From NCBI GenBank assembly GCA_016219185.1, contig JACRBZ010000097.1:1-64000 (forward strand): a stretch of DNA of 64,000 nucleotides, given 5' to 3'. Of this stretch, positions 1 to 8,127 are shown one piece after another. Both the position numbers and the translations under genes were made by a program. The notes below the pieces were generated by a model, which was not told where the DNA came from, searched no databases, and was given only the letters and a program-made list of their open reading frames with translations. The stretch is from Deltaproteobacteria bacterium. Its GTDB lineage: Bacteria > Desulfobacterota > Desulfobacteria > Desulfobacterales > Desulfatirhabdiaceae. Numbering within the stretch: position 1 is the first letter of the stretch; the number at the start of each line of letters is the position of its first letter.

Positions 1-60
1 GTTTGGCGCCAACAACTTTGTGATAATACTGGCCTTGAATTCGTCAGGATATTGTTTCAT
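1..60 (-). CDS. IS3-type transposase OrfA, 5' end only
   Basis: The minus strand encodes MKQYPDEFKASIITKLLAPN from an ATG at 58-60, preceded by an AAGGAAC ribosome-binding site, and runs off the left edge of the window. This N-terminus looks like the small DNA-binding OrfA of IS3-type elements, which recognises the element ends and is joined to the catalytic OrfB by frameshifting in intact copies. Only 20 codons are visible, so the subfamily and intactness cannot be judged. The sequence just upstream (about 61-95) includes a run of Gs on the minus strand and may be the element's terminal inverted repeat. Confidence 0.6.
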   Translation of the reverse strand, partial: MKQYPDEFKASIITKLLAPN

Positions 61-87
61 AAATGTTCCTTACACTATCGCCCCCTC

Positions 88-550
88 AAGTTCAAACAAA
101 ACCCGTTATTGGGAGACGACATCTATCCTGACACAGAGGGAAAGCAGCTTGAATCTTGAACCAATTTATCTGCAAACACCCAAAAGAATTGAAGCCTTGC
201 TCTTTTTGTTTGAGATTGCTCTGCAAATGGCGGTGCTGATCGAACGCAGTGCTCGAGAAAAGATAAAAGCCAGAGACAAAGGCCTCGATAACTTCATGCC
301 CAACCGTAAAAACGTAAAAAATCCAACCACAGAAAATCTTCTGGCCGAGTTCAAGGATATTGTCAAAGGAATCATCGAACTGCCTTCGGGAGAAACATTT
401 GGATTTGTATCCAAATTGACGGATATCCAAAAAGACATCCTGGCGGTTTCCCCCAACATTATTTCAACTACGCCTATCTGTTTAATTCAACCTGATGACA
501 AATTGGAACTGGCAAGAGTTGGCAACCGAACTGCAGGTTGCAGAAAATAA
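88..550 (+). pseudogene. C-terminal fragment of an IS1634/IS4-type transposase
   Basis: The reading frame encodes the end of a DDE transposase. It has the typical segment PIYLQTPKRIEALLFLFEIA followed by GLDNFMPNRKNVKNPTTENL, which I recognise from the C-terminus of IS1634-like (DUF4277-type) transposases. The upstream catalytic part is missing: the frame runs into the start of the IS3-type element at about position 60-90. The apparent ATG at the start of this frame lies in the other IS, so it is not a true start. This is a remnant cut by a later insertion, and it is the left neighbour of the pilin locus. Confidence 0.65.
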
Positions 551-584
551 AAATTTCTAAAAATCAAAGAGCGAAATCCAAGCT

Positions 585-981
585 TTATTTCATAATTTTG
601 GTATAGATATGGCCTGTCCATCCATGACGGTTTCCAGGGCATCTGCCGCTGCTATCCGTAATTTGGACGATGATATTATCAATTGAGCCACCGATAGTTC
701 CGGTGTTTTTATGTGCGCCAAAGCCTGAAAAGCTGTCGAAGCCTATCTGGGCTGGGGTCAGGCCGGTCAGTGTTGTGTGGGCTGGAGATGCAAAATAGTT
801 GTGGACAGCCAGACACAGGCTATTAGCGTCTTCTTCAGCCGTAGCGCAGGTGCTTTGCTGGCGATATGCTATAAAATTTGGGATAGCAATGGTTGCAAGA
901 ATGCCGATAATGGTGATTACGACCAGAATTTCAATCAGGGTAAAGCCGTTCTTGTTTATTTTTTTCAGATTCTGGCCTCAT
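585..981 (-). pseudogene. Second type IV pilin, frameshifted in its leader
   Basis: From the codon for NKNGFTLIEI down to the TAA at 585-587 the minus strand is fully open and encodes a type IVa pilin: the prepilin peptidase site G^FTLIE, the hydrophobic helix, and a small C-terminal domain with ITDSSGRCP and YTKIMK. It is clearly a paralogue of the pilA product at 3213-3623. No ATG, GTG or TTG precedes it in frame before a TGA. An ATG at 979-981 is out of frame by one base across a run of seven As (959-965). With six As the product would start MRPESEKINKNG^FTLIE, a normal leader. It follows the glycosyltransferase stop by two bases. It may be a broken gene, a sequencing error, or a slippage or phase-variation site. 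Confidence 0.8.
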
Positions 982-982
982 G

Positions 983-3088
983 TTATTCCGTTCGTAAGAA
1001 GGCGTCTGAGCGAAATCTCAGATTTTCAGCAATAATAGTTGAGATGGCGTTTGAAGAAATGGGAACCATTGATTTGCTATGGGAAATCTCCTGAAGGGTA
1101 ATACGAATATATTCAATGCTGAAATTTTTGAACAATTCATTTACATCGGCATTCAAAGCGTAACTGTTTGCAGCTTTGATGTGATTGTCCAATAAACAAA
1201 GAAATGGAATAATGTTTCCTTTTTCCATTTGATTCGCTTGCTTCAAAAACCAGTTCGCTTTCTGGTATAGTCCCATCCTGCTCATGGTAACGCCGATATT
1301 GATCAAGACCAGCGGATTCTGGGGCGACAGTTGATTAGCCTTTCTGAAATGTTCCAGTGCGTCTTCAGGAGAATCTTCTTTCAACAGAATAAAGCCCATC
1401 AGGTTCAAATCATTCCATGTGCTCTTTCTCTTTGAAATCAGAGAAACCATGATTTCTTTTGCTTGTTCCCATTCTCCCAAGGCAACAAGCACCTGGGCTT
1501 TGTCATAGAGAGCTTGGATATAAAGAGGATCCGTTGTAATGGAACGATCATACAGCTCCAGAGCTTTTTCATAATTCCGATGGGCCGCATGGATACCTGC
1601 CATATACGCCAGGGTTTGCGCAATGGCGGAATGATTCGTCCACTGTTTTGATAAAGAAGCCTCACAAAGTTCAAGTGACTTGTCGTATTGCCCTATTGTT
1701 TCATAATACCATGCCATGCGTACGTATGGCCTTGCAGAAAAGGGGGAGTTAAGCATAATGTCTTCCCACAGTGTTTTTTCCGAGAGCCATGCCTGGTTTC
1801 GCAGATGAGTGGTCATGCCAAGTACAACAACAAACAAGGTTATTACTGCAAAACAGGTCTGAAACATCGCCCGCCTCTGCATCCGCTGATAATAGCGCAG
1901 TCCCCTTACCCCCGCTATGGCAACCGGAAAAAAAACGAAGGCTGACGGCAGATGATTGCGATGTTCGAATACAAGTTCCAGGGGAATGACGGTTGATTCT
2001 ATGATATGATTCAGAAAATAAAATAGAATGCTGAAAGAAAGAACCGGCATTTTTCGTATTCGAAAGAACGCTATCGCCAATAGCCCTGAAATCAATATTA
2101 TGGAGCCAATGGTTGTTAGGGGATTAAGGATCGATGTGGATTTTGTGATGAAATGCTCGATGGAAAACCGGTTGAGCAGGGGATAGAAAATCTGGGTTAA
2201 ATATCCGATAACAACGCGGGGTTCCGTCAGCAATCGTTCCGTCAGGGAAAAGGGGCGTACGGATGACACCCGGTTAATGAATGCCAAGGGATCCGGCCGG
2301 GCGGAATAGGCTATAATAACGGCAAGAATCCCTGTAGCTACTGTTGCGGCGAGTACGATTAGGAAGCAGGCTTTGCGATGGACTCGGTTGGAAAGGTTAT
2401 TAAAAAACACGATTTCTATAAGCGCCAGTGAAAGGGGGAAAATAACGGCGTTTTCCTTGGACCCCATTGCGAGCACCAGGCTGAGGAAGCATCCTGAAAA
2501 CAGGCCGAGGCGTTGCGGTCTTTCCGAATGGTTCCTGGCCTGAATATAGCATAGCAGGCCGGAGAGGTAAAACAATGTGGCCAACAGAGTCATGCGCTGA
2601 ACAATATAAGTTACTGCCTGAATTTGAATCGGATGAATGGCCCAGAGAACGGCGCTCAGCAGTGCGATGTTCTTTTTATCTCCCTCGAACCTTCCCAATA
2701 AATTGGGCGTTTGAAACAGGGACTGCACCAAAATATACAGCATCCAGGCGCAAAGAATATGAATGCCCACATTCACCATATGGTATCCGAGGACATGGTC
2801 CGTTCCCGCATACCAGTTCAGGGCAAATGAGAAATAAGCAACCGGCCGAAATGGGAGACTGGTATCACTACTGGCGTGGGTTTGAAACAGCCCGGCTGCT
2901 CGAGTTAATGAATCGAAAGAGATGTCTGAAATATGAACAGACGGATTAATAACAATATTGGGGAAATCATCCAGATGCCAGGCGGAGTCAAAAGAATTGG
3001 AATAGGGGAGAATACAGACAAAAAGTATGAGCAAATACCCTAAACAACTGGGCGATATTGTTCTATGAGAGGTATTATTCCAATGCAT
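983..3088 (-). CDS. TMTC-like membrane glycosyltransferase with TPR tail
   Basis: A 701-residue integral membrane protein. About ten hydrophobic segments fill residues 15-420, and the first outer loop holds WHLDDFPNIVINP, matching the acidic loop of GT-C fold TMTC/DUF1736 O-glycosyltransferases. Residues 430-680 are tetratricopeptide repeats. TMTC-type enzymes move a sugar from a lipid-linked donor to Ser/Thr of exported proteins. The gene lies between two pilin genes on the same strand, so pilin glycosylation is the natural inference, though the acceptor is not shown by sequence. It is 124 bp downstream of pilA across a terminator hairpin, so expression would need read-through or its own promoter. 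Confidence 0.75.
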   Translation of the reverse strand: MHWNNTSHRTISPSCLGYLLILFVCILPYSNSFDSAWHLDDFPNIVINPSVHISDISFDSLTRAAGLFQTHASSDTSLPFRPVAYFSFALNWYAGTDHVLGYHMVNVGIHILCAWMLYILVQSLFQTPNLLGRFEGDKKNIALLSAVLWAIHPIQIQAVTYIVQRMTLLATLFYLSGLLCYIQARNHSERPQRLGLFSGCFLSLVLAMGSKENAVIFPLSLALIEIVFFNNLSNRVHRKACFLIVLAATVATGILAVIIAYSARPDPLAFINRVSSVRPFSLTERLLTEPRVVIGYLTQIFYPLLNRFSIEHFITKSTSILNPLTTIGSIILISGLLAIAFFRIRKMPVLSFSILFYFLNHIIESTVIPLELVFEHRNHLPSAFVFFPVAIAGVRGLRYYQRMQRRAMFQTCFAVITLFVVVLGMTTHLRNQAWLSEKTLWEDIMLNSPFSARPYVRMAWYYETIGQYDKSLELCEASLSKQWTNHSAIAQTLAYMAGIHAAHRNYEKALELYDRSITTDPLYIQALYDKAQVLVALGEWEQAKEIMVSLISKRKSTWNDLNLMGFILLKEDSPEDALEHFRKANQLSPQNPLVLINIGVTMSRMGLYQKANWFLKQANQMEKGNIIPFLCLLDNHIKAANSYALNADVNELFKNFSIEYIRITLQEISHSKSMVPISSNAISTIIAENLRFRSDAFLRTE

Positions 3089-3150
3089 GGACTTTCATGA
3101 TTTCTGACTTTGAATAGAATTGAATTTCTTATGGTGAGAAAAAATCAAAC

Positions 3151-3201
3151 GAATCACCAAACAAAAAGGGGAATAATTCTCCCCTTTTTGTTTGGTGATT
3201 C
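3151..3201 (-). terminator. Perfect 21-bp hairpin after pilA
   Basis: Arms at 3151-3171 and 3181-3201 are perfect inverted repeats (gaatcaccaaacaaaaagggg) around a 9-base loop. On the minus strand a T-rich stretch (gattttttc) follows. It lies 12 bp past the pilA stop and before the glycosyltransferase gene, so it probably gives a pilA-only transcript with reduced read-through downstream. Confidence 0.8.
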
Positions 3202-3212
3202 AGTTTGAATTG

Positions 3213-3623
3213 TTATGGTCTCATGGTTTTGGTGTAAACATTGAGGGCCCAGGCAGGATTTGATGCCTTGTAATCCGCAGGGCATCTTCCGCTGCCGTCA
3301 GTAACGGCAATTGTGATGTTAGTATTAGCGGCTCCAGCTATCGTAGAAGTATTAAAAGAACCGGTAGCTCCCGAGAGCGGCGTCATGCCTAATGCAGCAG
3401 CAGAACCTGGTAATGAAGTATTGGCGGGAATAGAAAAGTAATTGGCTAAGGCTGACGCGATGGCATTTGCATCACTTTCAGCTGCGCTGCAGAAGGATTT
3501 ATTCCGGTATGAGATGAAATTGGGAATGGCGATCGCCGCCAGAATACCGATAATGGCGATAACGATCATGAGTTCGATCAGGGTGAAACCTTTTTCGTTG
3601 GTGCGGGTCATTTTCTGTAGCAT
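3213..3623 (-). CDS. pilA: Type IV major pilin PilA
   Basis: A 136-residue prepilin. The short basic leader ends at EKG^FTLIELMIVI, the prepilin peptidase (PilD) site, with Phe+1 and Glu+5 of the mature pilin. A hydrophobic N-terminal helix for fibre packing follows, then a small globular domain with two cysteines (in FCSAAE and GRCPADY) that could form the usual disulfide. AAAGGAGG lies about 6 bases before the ATG, which fixes the start. A sigma-54 promoter is upstream and a strong hairpin downstream. A PilR-like regulator gene is encoded 3 kb upstream on the same strand. The length is intermediate: longer than the short Geobacter PilA, shorter than Pseudomonas PilA. Confidence 0.9.
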   Translation of the reverse strand: MLQKMTRTNEKGFTLIELMIVIAIIGILAAIAIPNFISYRNKSFCSAAESDANAIASALANYFSIPANTSLPGSAAALGMTPLSGATGSFNTSTIAGAANTNITIAVTDGSGRCPADYKASNPAWALNVYTKTMRP

Positions 3624-3700
3624 GATAAACCTCCTTTAATGAATGGTGAATAGTGGATGAAACGGTTGCTATTGTCTTGTTTCCCTTTGTGAACATACTA

Positions 3701-3717
3701 AAGCAATGAGTATGCCA
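3701..3717 (-). promoter_or_regulatory. Sigma-54 promoter of pilA
   Basis: The minus strand reads TGGCATACTCATTGCT, with the invariant GG and GC separated by exactly 10 bases (consensus TGGCAC-N5-TTGCW). It lies about 80 bp upstream of the pilA ATG and agrees with pilA control by RpoN and PilR in other bacteria. Confidence 0.8.
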
Positions 3718-4244
3718 TAGCCGAATTATAGAGTGTCGCAGGTTGGCGCTACTCACGCGGAACATAAGCCATATGCGTGTTTGTATGAAAGTATTATGTG
3801 CTAACCGGAAGCCTGCAGGCTATAAAAGAACTTTCATCATTCGGAGCGATCGGAACAACCATGGCGGATTGTCGGAAAGCGAATCCAATCTCAGATTCTA
3901 AAACGGGTTGCCTGTGTTGGCCGGTGTCAGGTATTCCAATCCATCAACCTGAAAAACAAGGATGCCAAAATTTGTCACTTGTCTGACAAATTTTGGCAAT
4001 GAATACTGCCAACCGTATTGTTACACCTAGTTATCATTACTGCCAAAGAATTGCCCTTTATGCAAGCGTTATTTTCTGGCTTTCTTTGGTTTGACGAGAG
4101 ATTGTTGAATGAAAAAAGCATGATGATAAAGTTGGTTGGATAGGGGATTTAAGGAATACATAAGGTATATCTGTTGACAACTCAACAGATATACCTTGGT
4201 CTATTTTTATAAAGTTAACACTTCATCCAAACAAGGGAATAACC
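3718..4244. other. Intergenic region with two long palindromes
   Basis: No convincing gene. A perfect inverted repeat with 15-bp arms (3963-3977 and 3984-3998, tgccaaaatttgtca) lacks a T-tract. A second has 16-bp arms (4162-4177 and 4182-4197, aaggtatatctgttga) and ends 47 bp before the antitoxin gene at 4245. The second is placed like an operator of a toxin-antitoxin operon. The stretch is AT-rich compared with the flanking genes, fitting an accessory insertion. Confidence 0.55.
4162..4197. promoter_or_regulatory. 16-bp palindrome upstream of antitoxin gene, probable operator
   Basis: Perfect inverted repeat of 16-bp arms around a 4-base centre, 47 bp before the start of the ribbon-helix-helix antitoxin. 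RHH antitoxins repress their own operons by binding such palindromes. Overlap with a promoter is likely but no clear -10 element can be pointed to. Confidence 0.5.
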
Positions 4245-4484
4245 ATGGCTAAAGCAATGCAAATGTCGATCAAGATGGAGCCCGAATTACATGCAGAATT
4301 CATGGCGGTTGCCGCGAGCACTCATACTCCAGCCGCTCAGATCGTCCGGCAACTGATCCGTGGTTTCATTGCAAGGCATGAAACGCCGAATCCGACAACC
4401 ATAAAAGCGATGCAGGAAGCAGACAGACGCGAAGGAAAACGTTTTGATGACGCTGAAGCATTATTTAAGGATTTGGGGATTTGA
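4245..4484 (+). CDS. RelB/DinJ-like ribbon-helix-helix antitoxin (orphan)
   Basis: 79 residues. The N-terminal strand MQMSIKMEPELHAEF and the following helices look like the RHH DNA-binding domain of RelB/DinJ-type antitoxins, and the acidic C-terminus (residues 55-79) would be the toxin-wrapping arm. Antitoxins of this kind neutralise an mRNA-cleaving toxin and repress their own promoter. No RelE-type toxin gene follows. The next gene looks like a different antitoxin, so the cognate toxin has probably been lost. The palindrome at 4162-4197 is a plausible binding site. Confidence 0.6.
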   Translation: MAKAMQMSIKMEPELHAEFMAVAASTHTPAAQIVRQLIRGFIARHETPNPTTIKAMQEADRREGKRFDDAEALFKDLGI

Positions 4485-4502
4485 ATGAATAAGGAGGTGA
4501 AA

Positions 4503-4718
4503 ATGATAAAAGCGATGGAATGTCTGAGTGAAATCATGAATGATGGTCATATAAATATACCGGAAGATGAAAAGCAGTTTTTAAATTGGAAAACTGGAAG
4601 AAAGATAAGGCTTATTATATTTGGTGAAGAGGCGGCAGGAGATGATATTTTGTTGAATTTGCAGGGGAAGGGGCTTATTAAAATCCCGATGAAAGTAAGA
4701 ATAAACCCCCCTGAATAA
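4503..4718 (+). CDS. Small putative antitoxin, VapB-like position
   Basis: 71 residues starting MIKAMECLSEIMNDGHINIP. AAGGAGGTG lies just upstream of this ATG and decides the start over an in-frame ATG 18 bases earlier. The segment NDGHINIPEDEKQFLNWKTG resembles the swapped-hairpin half of AbrB/MazE-type antitoxins, but the match is by eye only. It sits directly before a truncated PIN-domain toxin gene, the normal order of a vapBC pair, so I infer an antitoxin. Confidence 0.45.
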   Translation: MIKAMECLSEIMNDGHINIPEDEKQFLNWKTGRKIRLIIFGEEAAGDDILLNLQGKGLIKIPMKVRINPPE

Positions 4719-4784
4719 ACGAAGGCTCATCCATGTGAAAGGTGAACCCATGTCTGAAACTGTAATAAAGCTAAGAGGGGCCGA

Positions 4785-4982
4785 GTGAATTTTTATATCG
4801 ATTCCAGCGCGATAGTCAAACTTTATATCGACGAAGTTGGGTCAGAAAGAGTGAAGGATATTGCCTTTTCGGAGGAGAACAATATTTTCATTTCTAAAAT
4901 TACCGGAGCTGAGGTTGTGGCTGCTTTTTCACGCGGAAGACGAATGAAGGATATAGCGGAGGCGGATTACGAAGAGATGTGA
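4785..4982 (+). pseudogene. Truncated VapC-type PIN-domain toxin
   Basis: GTG start after an AGAGGGG ribosome-binding site. The 65 residues carry the first half of a PIN domain: the catalytic Asp in MNFYIDSSAIVKLY and the conserved Glu in TGAEVVAAF. Full VapC toxins are about 130-140 residues and need two or more C-terminal acidic residues to cleave RNA. Here the frame stops just past the first half and the next gene's 3' end begins at 5005. The C-terminal half was most likely removed by the rearrangement that brought in the ATPase gene, so the toxin should be inactive. Confidence 0.7.
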
Positions 4983-5004
4983 GGCAAGTAGAATTTCCGT
5001 ATCG

Positions 5005-6642
5005 TTACATCCCCCACACGGTAATGGAATGTTCCTGAAAGTTCTTTTCCATGACAAAACGTTTTTTCTTCCAGGATTTTTTTGGGCTGCGGTCAAAGAC
5101 GACCAGATGCCCTTCATCGGCCCTGCACCTGTCCATATACTCCCAAGTCTGTTTCAGACCGGCATCGATGGTCTTCTCCAGGCTTTTATAGAGAATCTTT
5201 AATTCAATCACCACCCGCTGGCTTTTAACCGGATGACGGATGTCCTCTATTGTCTGCTGTTCGCCATCTGCGATCTTCCCTTTAACCGGCCATATCACCA
5301 GCAGATCCGTCCGCATCCGGCCGAGCCCGTATTCCCGCTCAATCCGCCCCCCGCCATTTACGATCCGCTGCAAAAACGCCTGGATCAGCAGTTGCGGTCC
5401 GGCTTCCTTGTATTCAAAGCGCTCGATCCAGTGCTCGGAATGCTCCTGAAAGAAATCCTGAAACGCCGAAAGGAGTTTTTTCATATCCAGCAGACCATTT
5501 TCCCGGATATACCAGGATGCTTTTTCAGTCATACCGGATTGAATGTTCCAGACCAGTTCACGCGGAATTATTTCCTGGTAGATCCGGTTTGACAGTTGGA
5601 TCTCTCCATTGGTCGCCTGTCGGATCAGGCCAAGATCCAGCACATATCCGATATCATCTTTCTGAAAGGACTGCGATAAAGCCTTTCCTTCAAGAATCGG
5701 ACCCAGCACCCGTATGACACGCTCTTCCTGAAGTTTATCCATGAGCTGATCCAGATGAGTTTCACGTCTTATAATCAGACTTTCCTTGGCCTGAGTCATC
5801 ATCTCCGGCGTTATCGGATTTTCCCGGATCTGTCCTTCTTTCATCTCAAAGCAAACTTCGTATCCCAGGGCGTTCACGATCCAAGGTTGGCCGCTGGTGT
5901 ATTCCCAGGCAAGATCGAGTGTTTCCGGAAGAAAAGTCTGTGCAGTTTCATCCGTATGTTGTTGGTACAGCCTGTTCATCTCTTCTCGGGAAAACTCCCC
6001 GAGTCTTAAGGATTTTGTCTTAATGTTGAACGCGCTACCGCCGGTGATGATCGCTTTTTCCTTGTCCGAATGAATCCGATAATCCCGCACATCGCGTACG
6101 CCGCACAGGATAATGCTTTGTGGAAAATGCAGGGGCCGCTTGTCATATCCGGATCGGAGCTGACGCAGAACCGATATCAGGGTATCTCCGATCAGTGCAT
6201 CGATTTCGTCCATCAATAAAACAATGGGTTTGGGCGACTCCTCTGCCCACCGGGTCAATACTGTATTCAAGGCCCCTTCTTCTCCGCTGACGGATAAAAT
6301 CTCCGGCCAGATACGCTGAATCCTGTCATTCTGCAAATAGATCCTGGCTCTTTCCGATATCTCGTTTAATATCCCTTTGATCCCACGATGAACATTTTCT
6401 CTGGCGGACTGGGCAATTTCAACGTTAACATACAGACATTCATAGAGTCCCTGCCGGTTCAGATACTCCATGAGCGCCAGAAGGCAGGAAGTTTTTCCGG
6501 TTTGTCTTGGCGCATGAAGCACAAAATATTTTTCCTGATCAATAAGGGAAAGCACTTCGGCAAGATTGAGCCGCTCCAGCGGCGGAAGACAGTAATGATT
6601 TTTGTATTTAACCGGCCCAGCGGTATTAAAAAAACGTTTCAT
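5005..6642 (-). CDS. AAA-ATPase with C-terminal PD-(D/E)XK nuclease-like domain
   Basis: 545 residues from MKRFFNTAGP, a start supported by GAGAAGGATC just upstream (an ATG 30 bases earlier has none). Walker A APRQTGKTS is at residues 44-52 and Walker B VLLMDEID at 141-148. Near the C-terminus TDLLVIWP followed by RVVIELK matches the D...ExK core of PD-(D/E)XK nucleases, the layout of the AAA-ATPase-like/DUF1703 family. The family's function is not established; it is common in mobile or accessory regions, and defence or transposition roles have been suggested. It faces toxin-antitoxin debris and lies between the pilR-like gene and pilA, so it was probably acquired. Confidence 0.75.
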   Translation of the reverse strand: MKRFFNTAGPVKYKNHYCLPPLERLNLAEVLSLIDQEKYFVLHAPRQTGKTSCLLALMEYLNRQGLYECLYVNVEIAQSARENVHRGIKGILNEISERARIYLQNDRIQRIWPEILSVSGEEGALNTVLTRWAEESPKPIVLLMDEIDALIGDTLISVLRQLRSGYDKRPLHFPQSIILCGVRDVRDYRIHSDKEKAIITGGSAFNIKTKSLRLGEFSREEMNRLYQQHTDETAQTFLPETLDLAWEYTSGQPWIVNALGYEVCFEMKEGQIRENPITPEMMTQAKESLIIRRETHLDQLMDKLQEERVIRVLGPILEGKALSQSFQKDDIGYVLDLGLIRQATNGEIQLSNRIYQEIIPRELVWNIQSGMTEKASWYIRENGLLDMKKLLSAFQDFFQEHSEHWIERFEYKEAGPQLLIQAFLQRIVNGGGRIEREYGLGRMRTDLLVIWPVKGKIADGEQQTIEDIRHPVKSQRVVIELKILYKSLEKTIDAGLKQTWEYMDRCRADEGHLVVFDRSPKKSWKKKRFVMEKNFQEHSITVWGM

Positions 6643-6713
6643 GAGTTTGATCCTTCTCGAAAATCGGTTCAACCGGGGTCAGAATATAGATGACATCTTC
6701 GATGAAAACGGAA

Positions 6714-8120
6714 TTATTTTTTTATGGACAGTTTGTCCAGCCGGTACCGCAGGGATCGCAGGTTAATCTTGAGAAGCTCCGCGGCTCTGGCTTTATCGCC
6801 TCTGGCAAATTCAAGTGCTTTTTCGACATAGGCTTTTTCAATGTCATCAAGAATGTTATCCAGAGAAACGCCGTTTTCAACATCGTCGAGATCGAATCGC
6901 TTGTTTTTGACGCCTTCTATCCAGCGGCGTTTGTGGATCTGTTTGTGAAGGGAAATGGCCAGACTTTCGGGCAGGATAATATTGGTATTGGAGAGCGCGA
7001 CGCTGCGTTCGATGAGATTTTCAAGCTCACGGATATTTCCGGGGAAATCATATTTATTCAGCAGATCAATGGCGTAGGAAGACAGTTTTGTGATTCCCTT
7101 ACCCATTTCGGTGGAATATTTTTCCAGAAAATGATGGGCCAGCAGGCGGATGTCTTCTTTTCGCTCTTTGAGAGACGGCATGCGGATGCCGATCACATTC
7201 AGGCGATAAAATAAATCTTCCCTGAATCGTCCGGCAATCACTTCTTCTTCAAGAATTTTATTGGTGGCGGCGATGATGCGGACATCCACGCTGACGTCTT
7301 CGCTGGCGCCAACCGGTTTGAATGCTTTTTCCTGGACAACCCGTAGCAGCTTGACCTGAAGGGCTGTGCTGAGCTCACCGATTTCATCCAGAAAAATCGT
7401 TCCCTTGTTGGCTACTTCAAACAGGCCTTTTTTATCCTGGTTGGCGCCGGTAAAGGAGCCTTTTTTATAGCCCAGAAGCTCACTTTCCATCAGGGTTTCA
7501 GGAATGCCGCCGCAGTTGATCGCAACAAAGGGCTTATCGCTGCGGTCGCTTTCGTCGTGAATCGCCCGGGCCGCCAGTTCCTTTCCGGTTCCGCTTTCTC
7601 CGGTCAGCAGAATGTTGGTGGTGGTTTTGGCCACCTGACGGATCATTTCATAGACGGTCTGCATTTTAGGAGAATTGCCGATGATTTTTCCAAAATGAAG
7701 CGTCTTTTTGAGGGCGACATCCAGACTGATTTTTTCGTCTTCAACGGTCTTTAAGGTCAGAGCATTGGCAATGGTCTGCTTGAGTTCCTGGTTGTTAAAG
7801 GGCTTTGGAACGAAATCAAAGGCCCCCGCGTTCATGGATTCAACCGCTGTTTCCGTTGTGGTGTAAGCGGAAATCATGATCACCACGGTTTGGGGATTGA
7901 TTTTTTTTGTGACTTTCAGGACTTCCAGTCCGGAAATATCTCCCAGGCGGATATCACAGATCAGCAGATCAAACGGGGTGCTTTCGATCATTGTGATGGC
8001 TTTGCGGCCATTTTCAGCGCAGGAAACCCGATACCCTTCTTTGGTGAGCATGTATTCCAGCAGCTCGCGCATGCTGAGTTCATCATCCGCGATCAGGATG
8101 TGGGGAGTGGCATAAGGCAT
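6714..8120 (-). CDS. pilR: Sigma-54-dependent response regulator, PilR/NtrC type
   Basis: 468 residues. The receiver domain (8-120) has phospho-acceptor Asp56. The AAA+ domain has Walker A GESGTGKE (about 174-181), the sigma-54 contact loop GSFTGA (221-226) and Walker B TIFLDEIGEL. A Fis-type helix-turn-helix ends the protein (about 425-465). NtrC-family activators bind upstream enhancers and use ATP to open sigma-54 promoters. The pilA sigma-54 promoter lies 3 kb downstream on the same strand, so PilR is the likely identity. No PilS sensor kinase is in the window, which leaves some doubt about the name. The gene starts 7 bp after the pyrC stop. Confidence 0.8.
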   Translation of the reverse strand: MPYATPHILIADDELSMRELLEYMLTKEGYRVSCAENGRKAITMIESTPFDLLICDIRLGDISGLEVLKVTKKINPQTVVIMISAYTTTETAVESMNAGAFDFVPKPFNNQELKQTIANALTLKTVEDEKISLDVALKKTLHFGKIIGNSPKMQTVYEMIRQVAKTTTNILLTGESGTGKELAARAIHDESDRSDKPFVAINCGGIPETLMESELLGYKKGSFTGANQDKKGLFEVANKGTIFLDEIGELSTALQVKLLRVVQEKAFKPVGASEDVSVDVRIIAATNKILEEEVIAGRFREDLFYRLNVIGIRMPSLKERKEDIRLLAHHFLEKYSTEMGKGITKLSSYAIDLLNKYDFPGNIRELENLIERSVALSNTNIILPESLAISLHKQIHKRRWIEGVKNKRFDLDDVENGVSLDNILDDIEKAYVEKALEFARGDKARAAELLKINLRSLRYRLDKLSIKK

Positions 8121-8127
8121 AGGAATC

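Noticed and set aside
3798..3986. Short open frame downstream of the pilA promoter region
   Set aside because: No ribosome-binding site, no recognisable motif, and it runs into a palindrome.
4174..4202. Sigma-70 promoter for the antitoxin (TTGACA within the palindrome)
   Set aside because: No -10-like hexamer at 16-18 bp.
4751..4789. Mini-gene starting ATGTCTGAAACTG between the VapB-like and VapC-like genes
   Set aside because: 12 codons only, and its stop overlaps the toxin start; no way to support it.
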